A stretch of DNA of 31,533 nt from an uncultured Lachnospiraceae bacterium (GTDB taxonomy: Bacteria > Bacillota > Clostridia > Lachnospirales > Lachnospiraceae), in assembly GCA_910585555.1 (NCBI GenBank), contig CAJUFU010000035.1, positions 1-31,533 on the forward strand, in the 5' to 3' direction. Numbering within the stretch: the stretch's first letter is position 1; each line of letters opens with the position of its first letter. Under the pieces are notes generated by a model that did no database searches, was not told where the DNA came from, and saw only the letters and a list, made by a program, of their open reading frames with translations. Below, piece by piece: positions 1-7,659 of this stretch. The position numbers and the translations under genes are program-made.

Positions 1-1057
1 TATGGCGGTAAAGAATGCCTTCGGCGGCAAGAGCTGGGCCGAGTGGGACGAGGATATTAAACTGCGCAAAGAGGCGGCGATGAAGAAATATGCCGCAGAG
101 TATGCAGAGGAAGTGGCCTTTTATCAGTTCCAGCAGTATCTCTTTGCAAAACAATGGTTTGCATTAAAAAACTATGCGAACAAGAAGAAGATTGAGATTA
201 TCGGGGATATTCCCATCTATGTGGCTTTTGACAGTTCAGATACCTGGGCAAACCCGGAGCTTTTCCAGCTGGATGAGACGTTGACACCTGTGGCTGTGGC
301 AGGATGCCCGCCGGACTCTTTTTCGGCGACAGGCCAGCTTTGGGGGAATCCGCTGTACCGCTGGGATTACCATAAAGAGACGGATTATGCGTGGTGGATG
401 AAGCGAATCGATTACTGCTACAAGCTCTACGATGTGGTGCGGATTGACCATTTCAGAGGGTTTGACGAATATTATTCCATACCCTTCGGGGATGAGACGG
501 CAGAGTTTGGACATTGGGAAAAGGGCCCCGGTTATGACATCTTTAAGACCATGAAGGCAACATTGGGCAGTAAGGCTGTCATTGCAGAGGATTTGGGTTT
601 TTTGACTGATTCGGTCATTAAACTGGTGAAAAAGACCGGTTATCCCGGCATGAAGATTCTGCAGTTTGCATTTGACTCGAGAGAGGAAAGCGACTATCTG
701 CCCCACAACTATGTGGCGAACAGCATTGCCTATACTGGAACCCATGACAACGATACCACGCTTGGATGGTATGATAAATTGAATCGAAAAGACAAGATGT
801 TTGCCAAAAGATATCTGAATATCCGTTCCCGTAAGGATGTTCAGTGGGAGTTTATTCGTGCCGCGCTTGCCAGTGTGTCCGATACTTGCGTGATTCCCAT
901 GCAGGACTATCTGGGACTTGGCACAGAAGCCAGGACGAACATGCCGTCCACGCTGGGAACGAACTGGAAGTGGAGGATGCTGCCAGGGCAGTTTACGGAA
1001 AGCCTGGCTAAGAAGATCTATGATATGACGAAGCTTTACGGGAGAGTGAGCGGGTAA
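1..1057 (+). CDS. malQ: 4-alpha-glucanotransferase (GH77 amylomaltase), 5' end outside window
   Basis: Transfers alpha-1,4-glucan segments between maltodextrins and releases glucose; a cytoplasmic enzyme of maltodextrin use. About 351 residues are visible of a family that usually runs near 500, so the true start lies upstream and the ATG at position 2 is probably internal. GH77 motifs appear in order: DIPIYVAFDSSDTWANP, the nucleophile Asp149 in RIDHFRGF, the acid/base Glu196 in IAEDLG, and the third acidic residue Asp249 in GTHDND (numbered from position 2). The reading frame is intact to TAA at 1055-1057. A LacI-family gene follows after 22 bases, the usual arrangement for a mal locus, so co-transcription is likely (inference). 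Confidence 0.93.
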   Translation, partial: MAVKNAFGGKSWAEWDEDIKLRKEAAMKKYAAEYAEEVAFYQFQQYLFAKQWFALKNYANKKKIEIIGDIPIYVAFDSSDTWANPELFQLDETLTPVAVAGCPPDSFSATGQLWGNPLYRWDYHKETDYAWWMKRIDYCYKLYDVVRIDHFRGFDEYYSIPFGDETAEFGHWEKGPGYDIFKTMKATLGSKAVIAEDLGFLTDSVIKLVKKTGYPGMKILQFAFDSREESDYLPHNYVANSIAYTGTHDNDTTLGWYDKLNRKDKMFAKRYLNIRSRKDVQWEFIRAALASVSDTCVIPMQDYLGLGTEARTNMPSTLGTNWKWRMLPGQFTESLAKKIYDMTKLYGRVSG

Positions 1058-1079
1058 GAAGGGAAAATCAGGAATTCAG

Positions 1080-2117
1080 ATGGCTGAGATTACGATTAAG
1101 GATATCGCAAAAAAATGCGGCGTTGGGGTCAGCACCGTATCCAGAGCACTGAATAATCATCCGGATATCAACCCGGAGACAAGAAATATGATTCTCAAAG
1201 TGATTGAGGAGACAGGGTTTATTCCCAACAACAGTGCCAGGAATTTAAAGAGGACAGATGCGAAATGCATCGCTGTTTTGGTGAAAGGTATCACGAACCC
1301 CTTTTTCAGTAGTATGATTCAGATTATTGAGGAGGAGACACAGCGCAATAAATACGCTCTGGTTCTGCGGCATGTGGAAGCCCAGGAGGATGAGGTGGAT
1401 GTGGCTCTGGAATTGGAAAAGGAGAAGCGGCTTAGAGGCATTGTATTTTTGGGCGGTAAATTTGAACATACCGAGGAAAAAATCGGGAAATTGAATATAC
1501 CCTTTATTTTCAGTACCATAGGCGTAAATATGTCCGATCGAATCGGGAAGGTGGAGTTTTCTAATATCGCGGTGGATGACAGGGCAGAGAGTGAGAAGAT
1601 GACGGAATATCTGCTGGGGTTAGGGCACAGACAGATTGCCCTGATCACGGAGCGCTCGGAGCGTCCAATCGGACGTCTGCGTATGGAAGGATACAGGGAA
1701 GCCTATGCCAAACGAAAGCTTCCTGTGCCGGAGAACCTGATCTGCTATGTGCAGGAGGAAATCGAACACTACTCCATGGAAAACGGTTATCTGACGGCTA
1801 AGAAATTATTGGAATCGGGCGAGGAAGTGACAGCTATCTATGCGGTTTCGGACTCTCTGGCGATTGGGGCTTGCAGGGCGGTGCTGGAAGCCGGGAAGCG
1901 GATTCCGGAGGATATTTCCGTGGCAGGATATGACGGCATTGAGATGGGCGAGTATTATAATCCCAAGCTGACCACCATCAAACAGCCGGTGGAGGAGATT
2001 GCCAAAAGGACCATACGCCTGCTGTTGGATGTAATTGCGGGCAGGAAAGAACATCAGCAGATTATTTTCCCGGCGGAACTGGTGGTACGTGAGTCCACCA
2101 GGAAATATCAGAAATAG
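1080..2117 (+). CDS. LacI/GalR-family transcriptional regulator
   Basis: A 345-residue DNA-binding repressor of standard family length. The N-terminal helix-turn-helix spans about residues 3-24 (TIKDIAKKCGVGVSTVSRAL), followed by the hinge helix (NNSARNLK) and a periplasmic-binding-protein-like sensor domain from about residue 60, which starts IAVLVKGITNPFFSSM. The late motif YDGIEMGEYYNPKLTTI is typical of the LacI core. The start has AGGAA six bases upstream. Since it lies 22 bases after malQ, the simplest inference is that it controls a maltose/maltodextrin operon that begins upstream of this window; its ligand cannot be told from the sequence. It converges with the CYTH gene, only 42 bases away. 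Confidence 0.92.
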   Translation: MAEITIKDIAKKCGVGVSTVSRALNNHPDINPETRNMILKVIEETGFIPNNSARNLKRTDAKCIAVLVKGITNPFFSSMIQIIEEETQRNKYALVLRHVEAQEDEVDVALELEKEKRLRGIVFLGGKFEHTEEKIGKLNIPFIFSTIGVNMSDRIGKVEFSNIAVDDRAESEKMTEYLLGLGHRQIALITERSERPIGRLRMEGYREAYAKRKLPVPENLICYVQEEIEHYSMENGYLTAKKLLESGEEVTAIYAVSDSLAIGACRAVLEAGKRIPEDISVAGYDGIEMGEYYNPKLTTIKQPVEEIAKRTIRLLLDVIAGRKEHQQIIFPAELVVRESTRKYQK

Positions 2118-2159
2118 AAGAAAGTGATAAAAAGAAGTGATGAAAACGCAGGTAAGATA

Positions 2160-2663
2160 TTAAAATTTTTGTCTGCTCAGATTAGAATTATGATAGGCGG
2201 GATCGTTTGTGACATCTTGACTAAACCAGTCGAGAGGAAGAAACGCTTCCGCCATTTCTTGATTAGGAAACTCTACCTCAGCGATGACCAGGGAGTCAAA
2301 GGGTGCCTCAAAGATATCCAATTCCACGGATAGACTAATCTGGTCAATAGAAATTCCGGCAGATGACGTATATGTCGTATCAAACTGCGGGTGGTCAATG
2401 GGTATGACATAGCGTTTTTTAGAGATGATATTTCCGTCTGCCTTTTTCCGGAGATGATAGTAAGATGCCTCATTTAGGGGAAGATTGTACTCCTCCCTGG
2501 CAAGGAGTCCTTTGCCTTTATAGGTCAGATAGAAGTCGTCGTCCTGCCGGCGGATTCTGACAACAGGGTCAGTGTTGAGATAGGCCTGTTCGATGATACG
2601 GCAAGGATAGGCGGTTAGGTTGTCGGGCAGTTTGCTGATGGTGAATTTGCGTTCAATTTCCAT
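2160..2663 (-). CDS. CYTH domain protein (triphosphate tunnel metalloenzyme)
   Basis: A 167-residue minus-strand protein beginning MEIERKFTI, the family's ExExK signature (Glu2, Glu4, Lys6), which binds metal and the triphosphate group in CYTH enzymes. Further charged strands fit the tunnel fold: RIRRQDDDFYLTYKG around residues 36-50, and ELDIFEAPFDSLVIAEVEF around 113-131. Family members include inorganic triphosphatases, thiamine triphosphatases and class IV adenylate cyclases. With no CHAD domain and a length near 165, triphosphatase activity is the more likely role, but the substrate is unknown. The start is preceded by AAGGATAATG on the minus strand, and a TATAAT box lies about 60 bases upstream. 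Confidence 0.85.
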   Translation of the reverse strand: MEIERKFTISKLPDNLTAYPCRIIEQAYLNTDPVVRIRRQDDDFYLTYKGKGLLAREEYNLPLNEASYYHLRKKADGNIISKKRYVIPIDHPQFDTTYTSSAGISIDQISLSVELDIFEAPFDSLVIAEVEFPNQEMAEAFLPLDWFSQDVTNDPAYHNSNLSRQKF

Positions 2664-2721
2664 AGTTTTACATTATCCTTTTCTTTTTCATAATTTTTGT
2701 GATCAAATTAGCTGCATTCCT

Positions 2722-2727
2722 ATTATA
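2722..2727 (-). promoter_or_regulatory. Candidate extended -10 box for the CYTH gene
   Basis: Read on the minus strand the sequence is TGCTATAAT, an extended -10 (TGN-TATAAT). It lies about 60 bases before the CYTH start at 2663. The matching -35 region is weak, as is usual for extended -10 promoters. Confidence 0.45.
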
Positions 2728-2793
2728 GCAGAAAGCAGATAAGCATACAGGTTTCTTTTTTAAAATCCTATGGAAGGATAGTGCAATAAAGGG

Positions 2794-2799
2794 TATAAT
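2794..2799 (+). promoter_or_regulatory. Candidate -10 box for the MATE gene
   Basis: A perfect TATAAT lies 49 bases before the MATE start. No good -35 hexamer is seen 16-18 bases upstream (TGGAAG at spacing 17), so the assignment is tentative. Together with the minus-strand box at 2722-2727, it makes the 185-base spacer a divergent promoter region. Confidence 0.4.
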
Positions 2800-2848
2800 A
2801 TGAGAAAAGCAATGCATTTTATGGATATTAACCAAGGAAGTCATCGTT

Positions 2849-4210
2849 ATGAATCGTGATCTGACAAAAGGCAATGTAACCAGTTCTCTGCTGCTGTTTG
2901 CGGGACCAATGATTCTGGGGAATCTGTTGCAGCAATGTTATAATATAGTAGATACCTGGGTGGTCGGCAGGTATGTGGGCGCGGACGCTTTGGCGGCGGT
3001 CGGTTCTTCCTATACCTTGATGACCTTTTTGAATTCTTTGCTGATCGGTCTGTGTATGGGAAGCGGAGCTGTTTTTTCTTATTATATTGGACAGGGTGCC
3101 AGACAGAAGGTGAAGTCCTGTGCTCAGACTTCCTTCGTGTTGATTGGCATACTGGCGGTGGTGATCAGTGTGGCGGTGCAGTGTTTGAGAGAACCGATTT
3201 TGCGGCTGCTTCGTACACCTATGCAGCTTATGCAGATGACCGATGCGTATCTGGTGATTATCTTTGCGGGCATTGTGTTCATTTTTCTCTATAATTATTT
3301 TGCCTTTTTACTGCGGGCGCTGGGCAATTCGGTGGTGCCGCTTTGTTTCCTGGGCGTGGCATCGGTGTTAAATATTGGTCTGGACTTGTTCTTTGTGCTA
3401 AAGCTTAACTGGGGCCTGCAGGGCGCCGCGTTGGCCACGGTGATCGCCCAGGCGGTGTCGGGTGTGGGACTTGGCGTTTATATCTGGAAGCGGGAACCCT
3501 TCTTTCGGTTTTCCCTGCGGGAATTTATGCAGGGGGAAAAGCCGGCAGCGGAGATTTGTAAGTATTCCGGTATGACCTGTATGCAGCAGTCGGTCATGAA
3601 TTTTGGCATTCTGATGGTGCAGAGTCTGGTAAACAGCTTTGGACCGGCGGTGATGGCGGCTTTTGCGGCTACGGTGAAGATTGATACCTTTGCCTATATG
3701 CCGGCCCAGGAGTTTGGGAATGCTTATTCCATCTTTATTTCCCAGAATCACGGCGCCGGGGAGGCCAAGAGAGTGAGAGAGGGAACCAGAAAGGCATTGG
3801 GAGTCTCGGCGGTGTTCTGTGCGGCGGTCTCGGTAGTTGTCTTTGCGCTTGCACGGTATTTGATGCTGATTTTTGTGAAAGAGCAGGATACCCAGATTAT
3901 AGAAATCGGTATGCAGTATCTGCGGATTGAAGGGGCATTCTATGTAGGAATCGGCATTTTATTTCTGCTTTATGGGTATTTCAGGGGAATTAACCGGCCG
4001 GGAATTTCTCTGGTGCTGACGATCATTTCTTTGGGTACGAGAGTGGTATTGGCATACATATTGGCGGCAGTCCCGGCCATCGGTGTTTTGGGCATCTGGT
4101 GGGCGATACCTATAGGCTGGGCGCTTGCGGATGCGGTGGGTATCGCGGCTATGGGCGGTATGAAAGCCGGCGGGGCAAAGAGTCCGCAAAAAATGAAAAT
4201 AGACGGTTAG
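2849..4210 (+). CDS. MATE family multidrug/organic cation exporter
   Basis: A 453-residue integral membrane protein of normal MATE length (about 12 predicted transmembrane helices). The N-terminus has the family pattern: a short polar lead (MNRDLTKGNVTSSLLLFA), GPMILGNLLQQCYNIVDTWV, then VGRYVGADALAAVGSS. A second-half repeat begins around residue 240 (KYSGMTCMQQSVMNFGILMV). MATE proteins export cationic drugs or metabolites using sodium or proton gradients; the substrate here cannot be read. AAGGAAG precedes the ATG. The stop codon TAG (4208-4210) lies inside the left end of the inverted-repeat element 4207-4419, so the present C-terminus may have been set by insertion of that element. Confidence 0.92.
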   Translation: MNRDLTKGNVTSSLLLFAGPMILGNLLQQCYNIVDTWVVGRYVGADALAAVGSSYTLMTFLNSLLIGLCMGSGAVFSYYIGQGARQKVKSCAQTSFVLIGILAVVISVAVQCLREPILRLLRTPMQLMQMTDAYLVIIFAGIVFIFLYNYFAFLLRALGNSVVPLCFLGVASVLNIGLDLFFVLKLNWGLQGAALATVIAQAVSGVGLGVYIWKREPFFRFSLREFMQGEKPAAEICKYSGMTCMQQSVMNFGILMVQSLVNSFGPAVMAAFAATVKIDTFAYMPAQEFGNAYSIFISQNHGAGEAKRVREGTRKALGVSAVFCAAVSVVVFALARYLMLIFVKEQDTQIIEIGMQYLRIEGAFYVGIGILFLLYGYFRGINRPGISLVLTIISLGTRVVLAYILAAVPAIGVLGIWWAIPIGWALADAVGIAAMGGMKAGGAKSPQKMKIDG

Positions 4211-4419
4211 GTAAGTGCAAAACTGTGTTTTCAAAAGGTTTCCGTTGTACAAAATAGACAATCACCGTAGGGCACGCTTGCGCTGCACTGCCGCTCGCAG
4301 CGGTGCATAAGACGCCAGAAGACGGCGTCTAAACACCGGCGGCGGCAAAGCACCCTACTTGCGATTTGTCTATTTTGCACAACTGCTTTCTTGAAAGAAT
4401 CAGTTTTGCAATTACCTAA
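4207..4419. repeat. 213-bp imperfect palindromic element (MITE-like or structured repeat)
   Basis: The ends are long inverted repeats: 4207-4225 (TTAGGTAAGTGCAAAACTG) is complementary to 4401-4419 with one mismatch. The complementarity continues inward with 4244-4261 against 4366-4383 (18 positions, one mismatch) and GTAGGG 4267-4272 against CCCTAC 4353-4358. The centre holds further hairpins, for example AGACGCC 4310-4316 against GGCGTCT 4324-4330, and GCACTGCCGCTCGCAGCGGTGC at about 4285-4306. There is no coding capacity. Terminal inverted repeats with a branched core suggest a non-autonomous miniature transposon or a mobile RNA-structure repeat; no clear target-site duplication is visible. 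Confidence 0.7.
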
Positions 4420-4447
4420 AACAGACAGGAATGGAAGGGAGAACAAG

Positions 4448-4999
4448 ATGAGTAAGATTGCAGTATTTTTTGGTACGGGTTATGAGGAGATTGAGGCGCT
4501 GACGGTGGTGGATATCCTGCGCAGGGCCGGTGAGACAGTGGAGATGGTCTCCATCACAGAGGAAAGGACGGTTGCAGGCTCTCACGGCATTGCAGTGGGT
4601 ATGGACAGTACGCTTTTAGAAGTTGATTTTGACAGTGTGGATGTGCTGGTGCTTCCGGGCGGTATGCCGGGGACGACCAATCTGGAAGCCTGCCAGGCGT
4701 TGATGGAGCAGGTGGATGTTTTTGTGGCCGCGGGTAAGACTGTGGCAGCAATCTGCGCAGCGCCCAGTATTTTAGGACATCGGGGACACTTAAAGGGAAG
4801 GAAGGCATGTTCTTATCCCTCCATGGAGAGTCATTTGGAGGGGTCGCAAGTTTCCCAGGACCCGGCAGTTACAGACGGCAATATCATCACAGGACGCGGC
4901 ATGGGTGCGGCGATTGCCTTTAGCCTTGCGATTTTGGAAAAGCTGCAGGATAAGGAAGCGGCGGATAAGATGGCGGATGCGGTTGTGTATCCCAGGTAG
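4448..4999 (+). CDS. DJ-1/PfpI/YajL family protein
   Basis: A 183-residue cytoplasmic protein of the DJ-1/ThiJ superfamily. The start at 4448 is chosen because AAGGGAG lies just upstream and the protein then begins with the family's first strand, MSKIAVFFGTGYEEIEA. The nucleophile-elbow cysteine is Cys103 in AAICAAP, and the conserved acidic partner is Glu16; both active-site positions are kept. The ending (GRGMGAAIAFSLAILEKL) also fits. Family members are redox- or aldehyde-responsive enzymes, sometimes deglycase- or chaperone-like; the exact activity here is not known. The upstream palindromic element ends 28 bases before the start. Confidence 0.9.
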   Translation: MSKIAVFFGTGYEEIEALTVVDILRRAGETVEMVSITEERTVAGSHGIAVGMDSTLLEVDFDSVDVLVLPGGMPGTTNLEACQALMEQVDVFVAAGKTVAAICAAPSILGHRGHLKGRKACSYPSMESHLEGSQVSQDPAVTDGNIITGRGMGAAIAFSLAILEKLQDKEAADKMADAVVYPR

Positions 5000-5084
5000 T
5001 CCCTGCAGACAGCCCTAGGGAAGGACTTGTTTGAGCCGGTATTTTTTCAGTTAAAAAATTGCTTGCAATATAGCAAAACTTACC

Positions 5085-5114
5085 ATAATATTTTCCCGTC
5101 ATCCGAACATACTA
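5085..5114 (+). promoter_or_regulatory. Candidate sigma-G (forespore) promoter
   Basis: CATACTA at 5108-5114 matches the sigma-G -10 consensus (CATHMTA). TAATA at 5086-5090 is a 4-of-5 match to the -35 pentamer gHATR at 17-base spacing. The site lies about 135 bases before a small acid-soluble spore protein gene, the classic sigma-G target, and this context supports the call. Confidence 0.6.
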
Positions 5115-5120
5115 ACATCA

Positions 5121-5196
5121 AGATAAGCGAACAAACCAAAGCGCGTCACAGAGACTACGTCACTGAGATAAGCGCAGGGAGCGAGCGCTTATCTCA
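5121..5196 (+). other. Structured leader of the spore protein gene with competing pairings
   Basis: A perfect 12-bp hairpin is formed by TGAGATAAGCGC (5164-5175) and GCGCTTATCTCA (5185-5196) with a 9-base loop. The same left-arm sequence, AGATAAGCG, also occurs at 5121-5129, so the right arm could pair with either copy. There is no T-run after the hairpin, so it is not an intrinsic terminator. Confidence 0.6.
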
Positions 5197-5248
5197 ATAT
5201 AGATAAAGAATGGAAAACATTCAAATGTATTTTCGGAGGTGAAAAAAG

Positions 5249-5449
5249 ATGGCAAGCAACAAGACGAATAGAGTAGAAGTTCCTGAAGCAAAAGCAGCTA
5301 TGGACCGTTTCAAGACTGAGGTAGCGTCTGAGTTAGGTGTAAACCTGAAAGAGGGTTACAACGGCGACCTTACTTCCAAAGAGGCTGGTTCTATCGGCGG
5401 CGAGATGGTTCGTAGAATGATCAAGAGCCAGGAAGAGCAGATGAAGTAA
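5249..5449 (+). CDS. Alpha/beta-type small acid-soluble spore protein (SASP)
   Basis: A 66-residue DNA-binding protein that coats spore DNA and protects it from UV and heat damage. The family features are clear: a Glu-containing germination protease site region near residues 9-22 (VEVPEAKAAMDRFKTEVA), ELGVNL, and the C-terminal DNA-binding block LTSKEAGSIGGEMVRRMI. A strong CGGAGGTGA ribosome binding site is seen. It is a single gene with its own sigma-G-like promoter (5085-5114) and terminator (5530-5570), so it should be expressed late in the forespore. It shows that the organism belongs to a spore-forming lineage. Confidence 0.96.
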   Translation: MASNKTNRVEVPEAKAAMDRFKTEVASELGVNLKEGYNGDLTSKEAGSIGGEMVRRMIKSQEEQMK

Positions 5450-5529
5450 GCGGTCGAATGTAGAGCAATACGCTATGTGAAGACGCAGAACTTTCTGTAA
5501 AAAAAGCATAAGAGAACAATAAGAGAAGG

Positions 5530-5570
5530 GCAATCCGTTTGTCAAAGGCAGGCGGGTTGCTTTTCTTTTT
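5530..5570 (+). terminator. Intrinsic terminator after the SASP gene
   Basis: GCAATCCG (5530-5537) pairs with CGGGTTGC (5553-5560) with one G-T wobble, followed by TTTTCTTTTT. It isolates the spore gene from the ABC transporter operon that follows. Confidence 0.85.
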
Positions 5571-5706
5571 GGAAACAGTAAGGTAGATAATTGATGCAGT
5601 TTGTGTTAAAATTTTAGAAAATATATATGTTGGCGGCAGATGGTCTGCACCAGGATATTGTCATGTGAGAAGAGGGATATATTTTATTTATGTGAGGGGG
5701 AATGAG

Positions 5707-6927
5707 ATGCTAAACTATGTATGGTACAGCGTGAAAAAAAGAAAGCTGGCGAATCTGGTTACGGTGGGCATCAGCGTCATGCTGGTGGTGCTTCTTCATC
5801 TGTACTTTGGGAGTGTCCGCAGCTACCAGAACCAGCTGGCAGGTCTTTCGGAGAATGTGCCCATATATTGCCAGGTTTCCAATCTGAGCGGAACTCTGGT
5901 GAACGGGTTGTTTACGCCGAAGCGGATTGTGGATGCCCTGGAACAATCGGACCAGGTGAAAGAGTTGTCTTATATGACGGTCATGATGGCGGGTGAGGGT
6001 GATTTTAAGGAAGCGGAGTATTCCAAATATCTGCATTTGTATGTTGTGGGCGCCAACAACGCGAAGGCTGTGGGAGAGTTGACGAATGATATGATCAGTA
6101 TGGAGCCTGAGGCTGTGGATGATTTTTTTGCCTCTGACAGGATGGAGTGCATCGTCAGTGAAAAGGTGCTAAAGAGGCGGGGATGGGAGATTGGAGACAG
6201 GATTATTTTAAAATGTTATTATTATGATGCTTCCAGTGAATTTCACAAATTGGAGATACATCCCATGGGCGGTGTGGTGGAAGTTGAGATTGTGGGCACC
6301 ATGGAAGATCTTGCGGGCAAGACAAATGCGATCAGTACGGATATCGTGATACCGGCTAGGACGGTGCAGAATATTTTTGCCCAGTTTGAAGTTCCATTCT
6401 TTGCAGACACCGTTGCTTTTCATGTGAAAGACCCGCTGAACCTGGGGGCCTTCAAAGAGGAAATGCAGGAAATCGGCTTGATGGAGATATCCCGGGAGGC
6501 GGCGGAATCTTATCCGGGATGCGCCCTGATGGTCCGGGATGCGAATTTCATAGCCAGCGCCACGGATTTAAGACATGCCATAGAATTGATGCAGTCCTTT
6601 TTCCCGGTGGTGTGTGTTCTGCTCCTGATGATTGGTTATGTGGTCAGTTATCTTTCCGGCAACAGCAGGAGGGATGAATTCGCCCTGCTCAGGCTGCAGG
6701 GGGTGAAGAAGGGCAGAGCTTCTTTGCTGTTTTTGGCAGAACAGATGCTGTTGGTCCTTTTGGGAAATCTTGTGGGGGATGTGGCAATAGCGCTGACAGG
6801 CCCCGCAGTTTCTACAGTGGCGGTTGTAAACGGCGTGATTCTTACCGCCTATCTGATCGGGGCAGCAGCGGCATATGGACGGATGAGTCAGAGCAGTGTG
6901 GTGTATCTGTTGTCCACACAACATTGA
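5707..6927 (+). CDS. FtsX-like ABC transporter permease (first permease)
   Basis: A 406-residue membrane protein. The start at 5707 is preferred because GAGGGGG lies 5-10 bases upstream; an in-frame ATG at 5665 lacks such a site. One transmembrane helix near residues 13-32 (LVTVGISVMLVVLLHLYF) is followed by a long extracytoplasmic region (about 35-290), and then the C-terminal FtsX core with three hydrophobic segments beginning FFPVVCVLLLMIGYVVSYL. The cytoplasmic loop has RRDEFALLRLQGVKKGRA, the coupling-helix motif of MacB/FtsX permeases. It is the first gene of a permease-ATPase-permease set. Such systems export or sense peptides and lipids, or act as mechanotransmitters; the substrate is unknown. 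Confidence 0.85.
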   Translation: MLNYVWYSVKKRKLANLVTVGISVMLVVLLHLYFGSVRSYQNQLAGLSENVPIYCQVSNLSGTLVNGLFTPKRIVDALEQSDQVKELSYMTVMMAGEGDFKEAEYSKYLHLYVVGANNAKAVGELTNDMISMEPEAVDDFFASDRMECIVSEKVLKRRGWEIGDRIILKCYYYDASSEFHKLEIHPMGGVVEVEIVGTMEDLAGKTNAISTDIVIPARTVQNIFAQFEVPFFADTVAFHVKDPLNLGAFKEEMQEIGLMEISREAAESYPGCALMVRDANFIASATDLRHAIELMQSFFPVVCVLLLMIGYVVSYLSGNSRRDEFALLRLQGVKKGRASLLFLAEQMLLVLLGNLVGDVAIALTGPAVSTVAVVNGVILTAYLIGAAAAYGRMSQSSVVYLLSTQH

Positions 6928-6981
6928 TGGAAAAGAAAAATTGCAGGGGTTGTTACAATAGACAGATTGGGGGAAATTTGA

Positions 6982-7659
6982 GTGGGTAAAATCATTGAAG
7001 CGGAAAAAGTGGGATATATTTATCAGTCAAAATATCAAAAGACCAAGGCCCTGACAGAGGTAAGCTGTTCTTTTGAGCAGGGGAGAGTGTATGCGATCAC
7101 CGGCAAGTCCGGCAGTGGCAAAAGTACTTTTCTTTCTCTTCTGGCGGGACTTGACGTGCCCACGGAGGGAACTTTATACATAGATGGCAAGGATATTCGT
7201 GAAATTGACAGGGACAGTTACCGGATGAACCGGGCGTCCGTGATCTATCAGGCATTTCATCTGTTCCCGCTTTTGACTGTGTTGGAAAACGTAATGTTTC
7301 CCATGCAGTTACAGCATGTGCCGAACAAAGAAGCGAAAACGCGGGCACAGGAGTTTCTTAGCAAAGTGGGGCTGACGGAGAGTTTGTACGGCAAGATGCC
7401 GAATATGATCAGCGGCGGAGAACAGCAGAGAGTGGCCATCGCAAGAGCCATGGCATCCGGCGGACAGATTCTTCTGGCGGACGAGCCTACCGGGAATCTG
7501 GACAGCCAGAATGAAAAGGTGATTGTGGATTTGCTCTGTAAACTGGCCCATGAGGAGAACTACGCGGTGATCGTTGTCACCCACAACCAGAAGGTGGCCG
7601 AGGCGGCAGATGTAGTTTATGGCATGTTGGACGGTGCGCTGGAGGTGGTGCGTGAATGA
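6982..7659 (+). CDS. ABC transporter ATP-binding protein (MacB/LolD type)
   Basis: A 225-residue ATPase that powers the flanking permeases. It has Walker A GKSGSGKST (41-49), Q-loop VIYQAFHLFPLLTV, signature ISGGEQQRVAIARA, Walker B ILLADEPTGNLD and the switch His in VVTHN. QAFHLFPLLTVLENV and the short length are typical of the MacB/LolD/FtsE subfamily. It starts at GTG 6982, with GGGGGAAA upstream; no ATG in this frame precedes the conserved N-terminus. Its stop overlaps the next ATG by four bases (ATGA), so translational coupling to the second permease is likely. Confidence 0.95.
   Translation: MGKIIEAEKVGYIYQSKYQKTKALTEVSCSFEQGRVYAITGKSGSGKSTFLSLLAGLDVPTEGTLYIDGKDIREIDRDSYRMNRASVIYQAFHLFPLLTVLENVMFPMQLQHVPNKEAKTRAQEFLSKVGLTESLYGKMPNMISGGEQQRVAIARAMASGGQILLADEPTGNLDSQNEKVIVDLLCKLAHEENYAVIVVTHNQKVAEAADVVYGMLDGALEVVRE

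Noticed and set aside
236..745. Minus-strand 169-codon reading frame opposite malQ
   Set aside because: It lies entirely within the coding frame of malQ and has no ribosome binding site or recognisable domain; it is a mirror of the GC-rich codons.
5000..5024. Terminator directly after the DJ-1 gene (TCCCT with AGGGA)
   Set aside because: The stem is only about five pairs and no T-run follows it.
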